Shown here in pieces: positions 1-5,488 of a stretch of 7,266 nucleotides of DNA. Below the pieces are notes generated by a model. The model was not told where the DNA came from. It worked only from the letters and a program-made list of their open reading frames with translations, and did not search any database. The DNA lies in NCBI GenBank assembly GCA_002310995.1, contig DBYV01000018.1, positions 20,761 through 28,026 on the forward strand, given 5' to 3'. The position numbers and the translations under genes were made by a program. Numbering within the stretch: position 1 is the stretch's first letter; every line of letters begins with the position of its first letter. The stretch is from a bacterium UBP6_UBA1177 (lineage in GTDB: Bacteria; UBP6; UBA1177).

Positions 1-37
1 GACGGAAGTCTATGTTCGTTGTGTAAGAAAGGATTAA
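1..37 (+). CDS. C-terminal tail of an upstream protein, possibly DUF1566/FISUMP or FGE-sulfatase type (partial)
   Basis: Reading from base 2, the plus strand encodes TEVYVRCVRKD followed by TAA at 35-37. The ending 'YVRCVR' followed by a few polar residues is how many DUF1566 (Lcl C-terminal) and Fibrobacter major paralogous (FISUMP) proteins finish, and formylglycine-generating-enzyme-like domains end similarly. Those are usually exported proteins. Only eleven residues are visible, so this family call is inference from a short tail. A competing frame starting at base 1 stays open to a stop at 100-102, but its residues (many Arg, Gly and Ala) look like a frame reading by chance through the GC-rich spacer. 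The gene converges on the ORF6N gene at 115-1098. Confidence 0.4.
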   Translation, partial: TEVYVRCVRKD

Positions 38-44
38 GAGTCGA

Positions 45-99
45 GGTTTGTCGGAGCGCACGCGGCCCGCGTGCTGATTTAGTTGCGGGCGAGCAGACC
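45..99. other. GC-rich structured spacer with nested inverted repeats
   Basis: Between two convergent genes lies a GC-rich island in AT-rich surroundings. A perfect 7-bp hairpin GCACGCG/CGCGTGC (58-64 with 68-74, three-base loop) sits inside a longer possible stem, GGTTTG (45-50) with CAGACC (94-99). No run of T follows on either strand, so this is not a standard intrinsic terminator, although it could still slow transcription in both directions. It could also be one copy of a dispersed intergenic repeat or part of a small RNA. The sequence alone does not decide. Confidence 0.35.
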
Positions 100-114
100 T
101 AAGCTCCCAGAGTT

Positions 115-1098
115 TCACAAAACAAGTTCCTGATTTTTCAAGATATTTTTAATTAGAGATTTGTACAATTCATGATCATCAGAAGTCATTATCGAACTGA
201 CTTTGTTTCCGGCATCTTTTGACGAGGCTCCACAATGGTAAATAATTTCGTTTTCAGTGCCGAAATCTATGATGATGTATCTGTCGTGAAAAATGCCGTT
301 CGTGCGTTTGAAAGAAACAAGAACATTCGGATATTCTTTGCAGAAATCATCATGCTCCTTTTGATGCAGACCTTTTTTCAAATTGTCGGTAAATATCGTG
401 ATTTTCACATTTTCAGGCACTGATTTCAGCAGAACGAGCGTTTTCAAGCCGATATAATTGTCTATCACGAAAATTGTTTTTTTCGCCTGTGAATAAATTT
501 CCTGATACGCAAGATCCGCTTCAACAGACCTGCCGTTTAGGAACAAAAAATCCTTTTTTATTTCCGGATTGCTGAAATCTTCAATAATTTGTGCAATGTC
601 GGCTTTTGTTGCCATATTTTCTTTTATTACGCTAATATCTTTAGTGTTTTCCGCTGTTTGGACTGCAAGTTTTGCAACTTCATCATATCCGATAAGATGT
701 TCCCGTTCGATGATAAAATCTTTCATTCCTTTGAAAAGTCGGATCAGCATCTTGCTCTGTCTGATTGCCAAATCACCGCGGAGAACAGTCATCAGCATAT
801 AAATCCCCTGTTCTGTAAAAGCATAAGGAAGATAAGCTCTTCCACCTTTAACACCTTTTACTTGTATCGAGGTCAAAATTTTTGACCTCGATAATTCCAA
901 AACCTCGTAAGCATTAAGCTGGAATCTGAAATCGCTGTCAAATTTCTCAATATTGTTCTTTACTTGCTGATTGAAAGCCTTGACTGAATAACCATAAATT
1001 TCAGCTAAATCAAAATCGAGCATCACTTGTATTCCACGAATCGTGTAGATTTTTGACCTCAAATCTATTTCGCTGTGAATCACAATTTCATTTTCCAT
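115..1098 (-). CDS. ORF6N-domain DNA-binding protein with C-terminal PLD-like domain
   Basis: This 327-residue protein starts with an ORF6N domain (about residues 10-105), a DNA-binding module common in phage antirepressor-like proteins. Family hallmarks are IRGIQVMLDFDLAEIYG, then KGGRAYLPYAFTEQGIYML. Residues 130-178 look helical and may form a coiled coil linker. The C-terminal part (about 185-320) resembles half of a phospholipase D-type fold: H271-x-R273-x4-D278, followed by GASSKDAG (290-297), matches the HxKx4D...GS pattern with Arg in place of Lys. The ATG at 1098 is chosen because GAGGT lies five bases upstream; a TTG four codons earlier overlaps that site. The gene is more AT-rich than the genes to its right and stands alone, consistent with acquisition. 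DNA target and catalytic activity are unknown; a regulatory or phage-defence-related role is possible but unproven. Confidence 0.85.
   Translation of the reverse strand: MENEIVIHSEIDLRSKIYTIRGIQVMLDFDLAEIYGYSVKAFNQQVKNNIEKFDSDFRFQLNAYEVLELSRSKILTSIQVKGVKGGRAYLPYAFTEQGIYMLMTVLRGDLAIRQSKMLIRLFKGMKDFIIEREHLIGYDEVAKLAVQTAENTKDISVIKENMATKADIAQIIEDFSNPEIKKDFLFLNGRSVEADLAYQEIYSQAKKTIFVIDNYIGLKTLVLLKSVPENVKITIFTDNLKKGLHQKEHDDFCKEYPNVLVSFKRTNGIFHDRYIIIDFGTENEIIYHCGASSKDAGNKVSSIMTSDDHELYKSLIKNILKNQELVL
865..893. repeat. 29-base perfect palindrome inside the ORF6N gene
   Basis: Two 14-base arms, TATCGAGGTCAAAA (865-878) and TTTTGACCTCGATA (880-893), are exact reverse complements around a single central T at 879. 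The right arm carries the word ATTTTTGACCTC (878-889), which recurs at 1049-1060 and, with one change, at 1097-1108. It lies in codons for SRSKILTSI of the ORF6N domain. It could be an operator bound by the gene's own product, an mRNA hairpin, or a consequence of the conserved residues encoded here. Confidence 0.6.
1049..1060. repeat. Second copy of ATTTTTGACCTC
   Basis: This is an exact 12-base repeat of the word in the right arm of the palindrome at 865-893, in the same orientation, here within codons for DLRSKI near the protein N-terminus. It is flanked by AGATTT (1047-1052) and AAATCT (1061-1066), so this copy too has local dyad symmetry. Confidence 0.55.
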
Positions 1099-1108
1099 TT
1101 TTAACCTC
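1097..1108. promoter_or_regulatory. Third, one-mismatch copy overlapping the ORF6N ribosome binding site
   Basis: The plus strand reads ATTTTTAACCTC, one base different from the two copies at 1049 and 878. On the minus strand it contains GAGGT, the likely ribosome binding site, followed by TAAAA and the ATG at 1098. If the word is a protein binding site, this copy is placed to control translation start or early transcription of the gene. That role is inference. Confidence 0.35.
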
Positions 1109-1364
1109 AAAGAAAAATTTACAAATATAAAATATATGAAAATATCCGTAAATCAATTTTATATTAATTGTGTTTATCGTTATTTTTTTATAATTTTTCG
1201 AAAATATGAAGGAAGACAATTGGGTTTTGATCTGCTGCAAGCCGATTGCCCTCGTTTTTTTCACCAATATTTATTTTAATTTCAAAAAATATTGTTAAGA
1301 TACTTCGCTTTTGCGCTTTTGTGCTTATATGTGTGAGCGTTGCTTTTTAATTTAGGAGAAATAT
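1099..1364. other. AT-rich divergent spacer between the ORF6N gene and ftsH
   Basis: This spacer is strongly AT-rich and holds the start signals of two genes that point away from each other. I see no CIRCE element (the HrcA heat-shock operator), riboswitch or tRNA here. A short AT inverted repeat, AATATTT (1266-1272) with AAATATT (1287-1293), is too weak to interpret. A clear ribosome binding site, AGGAG at 1354-1358, precedes ftsH by six bases. Confidence 0.5.
1168..1194 (+). promoter_or_regulatory. Candidate promoter for the ftsH operon
   Basis: A perfect TATAAT lies at 1189-1194. The best upstream partner is TTGTGT at 1168-1173, with a rather short 15-base spacer. Transcription would begin near 1201 and leave a leader of about 160 bases before ftsH. 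In such AT-rich DNA a TATAAT can arise by chance. A second candidate, TGCTTATAT at 1322-1330 (extended -10 type), lies closer to the gene, so the true start is uncertain. Confidence 0.3.
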
Positions 1365-3188
1365 ATGAGATTCAATTACAGAACACTGATTGTCTGGCTT
1401 TTTATCGCGGTTCTCGCTTTTGTGGCCATAAGTCTTTCGAGAATGACTGATTCTGCGACGGTCAGCGAGATCAACATGACTGAATTCAGGCAGAAGGTCA
1501 AAAATCAGGAAATAAAGGAAGTCTTTATAGACGGAATCGAGTTCAGCGGCATTCTCAACGACGGAAAGGATACCAAGTTTGTTGCAATAGGTCCGAGCGG
1601 TGAGAGAATGTCTGAGTTTCTTGCTGAAAACAACGTTCCCGCGACCTACAAAAAGCCGGAAGACGATTCGCTTTGGAAAACTCTTCTCATTTCGTGGCTT
1701 CCGATGCTCATTTTTGTCGCGATTTTTATCTTTTTCCTTCGTCAGATGAACGGCGGAAACAACAAGGCTTTCTCGTTCGGAAAAAGCAAACACAGAATGA
1801 TTTCGAAAGACCAGAACCAGATACGTTTTAAGGATGTCGCCGGTGTTGACGAGGCGAAAGAAGAGCTTGAAGAAGTCGTCGATTTTCTTAAAAAACCGTC
1901 TGTTTACACCAAAATCGGTGCGAAAATTCCGCACGGTGTTCTTCTTGTTGGGCCTCCAGGAACAGGTAAAACCCTGCTGGCAAAAGCTGTCGCTGGAGAA
2001 GCCGATGTTCCGTTTTTCATCATAAGCGGTTCCGATTTCGTCGAAATGTTTGTCGGTGTCGGTGCAAGCAGAGTTCGTGACTTGTTTGAAAATGCGAAGG
2101 CAAAGGCTCCGTGTATAATTTTCGTTGATGAAATTGATGCAGTCGGTCGTCAGCGCGGTGCAGGTTTAGGAGGCGGAAACGACGAGAGAGAGCAGACTTT
2201 AAACCAGCTTCTCGTCGAAATGGACGGTTTCGGAAGCGACCTCGGAATCATTGTAATTGCAGCGACTAACAGGCCTGATGTCCTTGATCCGGCTCTTCTC
2301 CGTCCGGGAAGATTCGACAGACAGGTTTACGTTCCACTTCCAGACATAAAAGGGCGCGAACTCATTTTGAAAGTTCATGCCGAAAAGATAAAAACGGCTC
2401 CGGATATCGATTTCAGTGACATAGCGAAAGGAACTCCGGGACTTTCCGGTGCTGATCTCGCGAACCTTCTCAACGAAGCAGCTCTCATTGCGGCATCGAG
2501 ATCTGAAAACGAAGTTACGATGGCCGATATAGAAGACGCGAAAGACAAGATTTTTATGGGAAAAGCGCGCAAAACGATGGTGCAGACTCCCGAAGAAAAG
2601 AAGGATACCGCTTATCACGAGGCAGGACACGTTGTTGTCGGGCTTTGCTCGGAATATGCCGATCCTGTTCACAAAGTTTCTATTGTGCCGCGCGGAAGGG
2701 CTCTCGGCGTTACGCAGCAACTTCCTGAAAAGGATAAATATTCTTATCACAGAGCCGAACTTATCGACAGAATCAAAGTCCTCATGGGCGGTAGAGCGGC
2801 GGAAGAAGTTTTCATCGGCAGAATCACAACCGGTGCAGGAAATGATATTGAACGCGCAACGCAGATTGCCCGGAATATGGTCATGCAGTGGGGTATGGGT
2901 GATGATCTCGGTCCTATCAGCTACGGTGAAAAGGAGGAACAGGTTTTCCTCGGACGTGAACTAGGAAAAAGGACACAGGTAAGTGAGGCAACTTCACAGA
3001 AAATCGATGAAGAAGTCCAGAAAATCATCGAAACTGCCTATGCGGATGCTAAAAACATACTTGAAGCTCACAGAGATGGTGTTGAAAGGCTTGTTGCAGC
3101 GCTTGTCGAGAAAGAAACGCTCGAAAGAGACGAAATAATAGAGGCTTTTGAGCCGAAACCAGCTGAAGAAAAGGAGCCGGAAGAGTAA
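1365..3188 (+). CDS. ftsH: ATP-dependent zinc metalloprotease FtsH
   Basis: This is a complete membrane-bound AAA+ protease of 607 residues, close to the usual 600-650. FtsH forms a hexamer in the inner membrane and degrades misassembled membrane proteins and short-lived regulators. Two membrane segments (about 7-25 and 104-125) flank a small periplasmic domain. The ATPase follows: Walker A GPPGTGKT (196-203), pore loop MFVGVG (228-233), Walker B IIFVDEID (251-258), and the second region of homology ending in arginines R313 and R316. The peptidase has the zinc site HEAGH (418-422), with D494 as probable third ligand in GNDIERAT. The last residues are rich in Glu, Pro and Lys and probably disordered. 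AGGAG six bases upstream supports the ATG. It is the first gene of a compact plus-strand operon, only three bases ahead of the transglycosylase gene. Confidence 0.98.
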   Translation: MRFNYRTLIVWLFIAVLAFVAISLSRMTDSATVSEINMTEFRQKVKNQEIKEVFIDGIEFSGILNDGKDTKFVAIGPSGERMSEFLAENNVPATYKKPEDDSLWKTLLISWLPMLIFVAIFIFFLRQMNGGNNKAFSFGKSKHRMISKDQNQIRFKDVAGVDEAKEELEEVVDFLKKPSVYTKIGAKIPHGVLLVGPPGTGKTLLAKAVAGEADVPFFIISGSDFVEMFVGVGASRVRDLFENAKAKAPCIIFVDEIDAVGRQRGAGLGGGNDEREQTLNQLLVEMDGFGSDLGIIVIAATNRPDVLDPALLRPGRFDRQVYVPLPDIKGRELILKVHAEKIKTAPDIDFSDIAKGTPGLSGADLANLLNEAALIAASRSENEVTMADIEDAKDKIFMGKARKTMVQTPEEKKDTAYHEAGHVVVGLCSEYADPVHKVSIVPRGRALGVTQQLPEKDKYSYHRAELIDRIKVLMGGRAAEEVFIGRITTGAGNDIERATQIARNMVMQWGMGDDLGPISYGEKEEQVFLGRELGKRTQVSEATSQKIDEEVQKIIETAYADAKNILEAHRDGVERLVAALVEKETLERDEIIEAFEPKPAEEKEPEE

Positions 3189-3191
3189 TTT

Positions 3192-3794
3192 ATGCGTTCT
3201 ACGGTGTTTTTTCTGACATTGTTTATGTTTTTCTTTGTTTCGGCAGATATCGTCAAAGTTTATTTTCTCTACGATCCTATTACAGACCGTTACACTTTCA
3301 CGAATCAATGCTCCGATCTGCGCTCGTGCAAGCCTTTGTATGTGACGAAGGGTGAAGTCAAACACAAGGCTGGCTACAAAATCAATCCTGGTAAGGAAAA
3401 TCAGTATGACGCAATTATCAGGCGCGCTTCGGAAAAGCACGGAGTCGATTTTTTCCTCATAAAAAGCGTTATCAAAGCGGAATCGCTTTTTGACACAAAA
3501 GCAGTGTCCAGCGCCGGAGCGAAAGGACTTATGCAGCTTATGCCGGATACCGCGGCAGAAGTCGGTGTAAAGAATGTCTTTGATGCCGAACAGAACATTA
3601 TGGGCGGTACAAGATATCTGAAAAAAATGCTGAAAAAGTTTAAAGGCAACGCAAAAAGCGCAGTCGCAGGATACAACGCCGGACCTGCTGCGGTCGTTTA
3701 TTACGACGGAGTTCCGCCGTTTGATGAAACAATGAATTATGTCGAGAAAATTTACGGATTTTATAAAAATTATACAGGTAAAGAGCCATGGTAA
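3192..3794 (+). CDS. Exported soluble lytic transglycosylase (SLT domain)
   Basis: This 200-residue protein cleaves peptidoglycan glycan strands non-hydrolytically, forming 1,6-anhydromuramyl ends, in the periplasm. A hydrophobic signal segment (about residues 3-18) ends at VSA, a plausible signal peptidase I site; no lipobox cysteine is present. A short region (about 20-50) with VYFLYDPITDRYTFTN resembles the small beta module (DUF4124-like) often found before SLT domains, and carries two cysteines, C40 and C46. The SLT domain spans about 72-195: catalytic E97 in KAES, GLMQLMP (112-118), AGYNAGP (159-165) and NYV (182-184). It follows ftsH after three bases and overlaps pgsA by seven, so translation is probably coupled. 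It resembles compact Slt/MltE-like enzymes; the exact class is not assignable by eye. Confidence 0.92.
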   Translation: MRSTVFFLTLFMFFFVSADIVKVYFLYDPITDRYTFTNQCSDLRSCKPLYVTKGEVKHKAGYKINPGKENQYDAIIRRASEKHGVDFFLIKSVIKAESLFDTKAVSSAGAKGLMQLMPDTAAEVGVKNVFDAEQNIMGGTRYLKKMLKKFKGNAKSAVAGYNAGPAAVVYYDGVPPFDETMNYVEKIYGFYKNYTGKEPW

Positions 3795-4414
3795 AGAAGA
3801 ACAAAAATGTCGGAAAACACAAAATTATTGATAGGTTACGCAATTTTAAGCAGGACATTCTGACAATTCCGAATCTTCTCACTTCCATCAGAATTATTCT
3901 AGTACCGGTAGTCCTTCTTTTCATCTGGCTTGATACGCCGCTCATGCGTTTGTGGTCGTGGATTTTCTACACTGTGGCAACTGTCACCGATTTTTTTGAC
4001 GGATATCTTGCCAGAAAATCGGGAACAGTTTCGGTTTCCGGCAAACTTCTTGACCCGCTTGCCGACAAATTCATAGTTAATCTAACCCTTGTTCTCCTTG
4101 TTTCGATGCAGGAAATTTCGCCATGGCCTGTCATCATAATTCTCGGAAGGGAATTTTATATTTTCGGAATTCGTTCGCTTGCAATGGAGCATGATCTGGT
4201 TATTGCAGCTGATATCTGGGGCAAAACAAAGACCATGCTTCAGATGTTTGCGCTTCCTTTTTTCATGATAAACCAGAAAACTTTGTTTGCTCTTGTCAAT
4301 ATCGACTGGAATCCGTCGGGAGTAGGGTATTTCCTTATCTGGTCTTCGATAGTTTTCAGTCTTATCAGCGCTTTTACCTATACCCGCGAAGTCAAAAGAA
4401 AAATCTTCGGCTAG
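3788..4414 (+). CDS. pgsA: CDP-diacylglycerol--glycerol-3-phosphate 3-phosphatidyltransferase
   Basis: This 208-residue integral membrane enzyme makes phosphatidylglycerophosphate from CDP-diacylglycerol and glycerol 3-phosphate, the committed step to phosphatidylglycerol and cardiolipin. The full CDP-alcohol phosphotransferase signature is present with correct spacing: D68, D71-G72, A75-R76, G85, D89 and D93. Other family marks are PNLLTSIRI near residues 28-36, GRE (120-122) and GKTKT (145-149), all typical of PgsA rather than of serine- or choline-using relatives. Several hydrophobic stretches (about 33-48, 54-67, 97-118, 151-172 and 180-196) fit a multi-pass fold. The lysine-rich N-terminus is probably cytosolic. 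The start codon lies inside the end of the transglycosylase gene. Substrate assignment rests on motif context and is likely but not certain within this superfamily. Confidence 0.93.
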   Translation: MVKKNKNVGKHKIIDRLRNFKQDILTIPNLLTSIRIILVPVVLLFIWLDTPLMRLWSWIFYTVATVTDFFDGYLARKSGTVSVSGKLLDPLADKFIVNLTLVLLVSMQEISPWPVIIILGREFYIFGIRSLAMEHDLVIAADIWGKTKTMLQMFALPFFMINQKTLFALVNIDWNPSGVGYFLIWSSIVFSLISAFTYTREVKRKIFG

Positions 4415-4422
4415 AAGTTCCT

Positions 4423-4428
4423 GGAGGT
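4423..4428 (+). promoter_or_regulatory. Strong ribosome binding site of the nrnA-like gene
   Basis: GGAGGT lies four bases before the ATG at 4433, in the 18-base gap after the pgsA stop. It fixes the start of the DHH phosphoesterase and is the best Shine-Dalgarno match in this operon. Confidence 0.75.
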
Positions 4429-4432
4429 AACT

Positions 4433-5401
4433 ATGGGTGATTTTAGCAAAATCAATGAAATTCTGGCAAATTCAAAGAAAATCATAATCGCAGGGCATGT
4501 CAATCCCGACCCCGACTGCATGGGAAGTTCGCTTGCAGTCTATTCGATCCTGAAGTCGATGGGGAAGGAAGTCACCCTTTTCCGCAGCGACAAATATCCT
4601 TACAACGGTGATTTTCTCGAATACGCCGATGTCGCGACCGAAACTGTTCCCGATTTCGAGCCTGACCTTTACTTCATTCTCGATAGCGCGACCCCTGAAA
4701 GGACGACCGAGCCGTTTTTTACAAAGATGGCGGCTTCAAAAAGCAGAAAGATCCTGTTTGATCACCACAGACATAAAGATAACGGTTTTTACGACGCCGA
4801 AGTTACCGACGAAGGGGCGAGCGCGACAGCCGCGATAGTCTACCGCTGGGCGAAAAGCCTTGGTCACGAGCTCACGAAAAGCGAAGCCGAGGACATCTGC
4901 TTCGGCATTTTCGGCGATACAGGCGGTTTGCGTTACGCAAGCACCGACAAAGAGGCTCTGAGCATTGTCGCGGACCTTGCCGAAAAGATAAATTACGGTG
5001 ATTTCTGCTCGAAATTTTTTGAAAATCTCCCCGCGAACTGGTTCGCAATGTTTGCCGAAGTCCTTACCAGCATGGAAAAATACAAGGACGGCAAAGTTGT
5101 TTTCTTCGCAACCACGCTCGATCAGCTCAAAAGATTCAACCTCGCGATCGACGAGATCGATCCTTACGTCGAGGAGATCCGCAGAATAGGCACCGTCAAA
5201 ATCATCTTCCGTATCCGTGAAGTCGAAGATGGCAAAGTCTGGAAATTCAGCGTCAGAAGCCGCGGCGACATCGACTGCATCCCGATAGCGCAGAAATTCG
5301 GCGGCGGCGGTCACAAAAACGCGGCCGGATTCACATTCTACGGCACTCTCGACGAAGGAAGAAAAGCCGTTCTCGAAATAGCTGAAACACTTGATCTGTA
5401 A
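4433..5401 (+). CDS. nrnA: DHH/DHHA1 phosphoesterase, NrnA-type oligoribonuclease/phosphatase
   Basis: This cytosolic protein of 322 residues has the usual length and two-domain layout of NrnA/GdpP-C-type enzymes. Metal-binding motifs of the DHH domain are GHVNPDPDCMGSS (21-33, with H22, D26 and D28), LDSA (83-86, D84), DHH (110-112) and GDTGGLR (161-167, D162). The C-terminal DHHA1 domain shows FGGGGHKNAAG (289-299), which binds the substrate. NrnA proteins degrade two- to five-base RNA fragments, and many act on pAp or on linear products of cyclic dinucleotides (pApA, pGpG); which of these applies here cannot be read from sequence. No membrane segments or PAS/GGDEF parts are present, so it is not full-length GdpP. 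It is the last gene of the ftsH operon, and a hairpin terminator follows its stop at once. Confidence 0.9.
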   Translation: MGDFSKINEILANSKKIIIAGHVNPDPDCMGSSLAVYSILKSMGKEVTLFRSDKYPYNGDFLEYADVATETVPDFEPDLYFILDSATPERTTEPFFTKMAASKSRKILFDHHRHKDNGFYDAEVTDEGASATAAIVYRWAKSLGHELTKSEAEDICFGIFGDTGGLRYASTDKEALSIVADLAEKINYGDFCSKFFENLPANWFAMFAEVLTSMEKYKDGKVVFFATTLDQLKRFNLAIDEIDPYVEEIRRIGTVKIIFRIREVEDGKVWKFSVRSRGDIDCIPIAQKFGGGGHKNAAGFTFYGTLDEGRKAVLEIAETLDL

Positions 5402-5406
5402 ATTTT

Positions 5407-5431
5407 AGGCGCCCCTGAGTTGGGCGCTTTT
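5407..5431 (+). terminator. Intrinsic terminator of the ftsH operon
   Basis: The stem GCGCCC (5409-5414) with GGGCGC (5422-5427) encloses a seven-base loop. It can extend by G-U and A-T pairs into the following run of four T (5428-5431). It starts six bases after the nrnA stop codon. The opposite strand reads CTAAAATTT after the same stem, a poorer U-tract, so it terminates mainly rightward transcription. Confidence 0.75.
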
Positions 5432-5442
5432 ACCGCTTCTTG

Positions 5443-5485
5443 CCTCCCCTGAAGCAGGGGAGGTGTCACGCAGTGACGGAGAGGT
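5443..5485. repeat. REP-like double-hairpin element
   Basis: A perfect 8-bp hairpin, CCTCCCCT (5443-5450) with AGGGGAGG (5456-5463) and loop GAAGC, is followed one base later by a second hairpin, GTCAC (5465-5469) with GTGAC (5473-5477) and loop GCA, and then GGAGAGGT (5478-5485). This order (CTCCCC...GGGGAGGTG, a variable small hairpin, CGGAGAGGT) is one I associate with intergenic palindromic repeats scattered in many bacterial genomes. It lies between convergent operons, the usual place for REP elements. It lacks a T-run, so it is not a standard terminator, though it could protect mRNA 3' ends. Only one copy is in this window. Confidence 0.6.
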
Positions 5486-5488
5486 CTG

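Noticed and set aside
1..102. Plus-strand frame open from base 1 to a stop at 100-102
   Set aside because: Its residues come from the GC-rich hairpin region and look random; the frame ending at base 37 gives a recognisable family C-terminus.
1099..1110. TTG start four codons upstream for the ORF6N gene
   Set aside because: The TTG overlaps the ribosome binding site GAGGT that serves the ATG at 1098; family similarity begins after the ATG.
1206..1298. 30-residue open frame (MKEDNWVLICC...) in the ftsH leader
   Set aside because: No ribosome binding site precedes the ATG, and in such a spacer a frame of this length is expected by chance.
1347..1934. 195-codon open frame on the minus strand across the start of ftsH
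   Set aside because: It lies antisense to the conserved FtsH coding sequence, is basic and Phe/Arg-rich like a shadow frame, and has no recognisable domain.
2199..2750. 183-codon open frame on the minus strand inside ftsH
   Set aside because: It is antisense to the AAA and peptidase domains; its residues reflect the reverse complement of FtsH codons and match no family I know.
2994..3440. 148-codon open frame on the minus strand across the ftsH/transglycosylase junction
   Set aside because: It overlaps two well-supported genes on the other strand and has no domain.
4736..5314. 192-codon open frame on the minus strand inside the nrnA-like gene
   Set aside because: It is fully antisense to a gene with all DHH and DHHA1 motifs intact.
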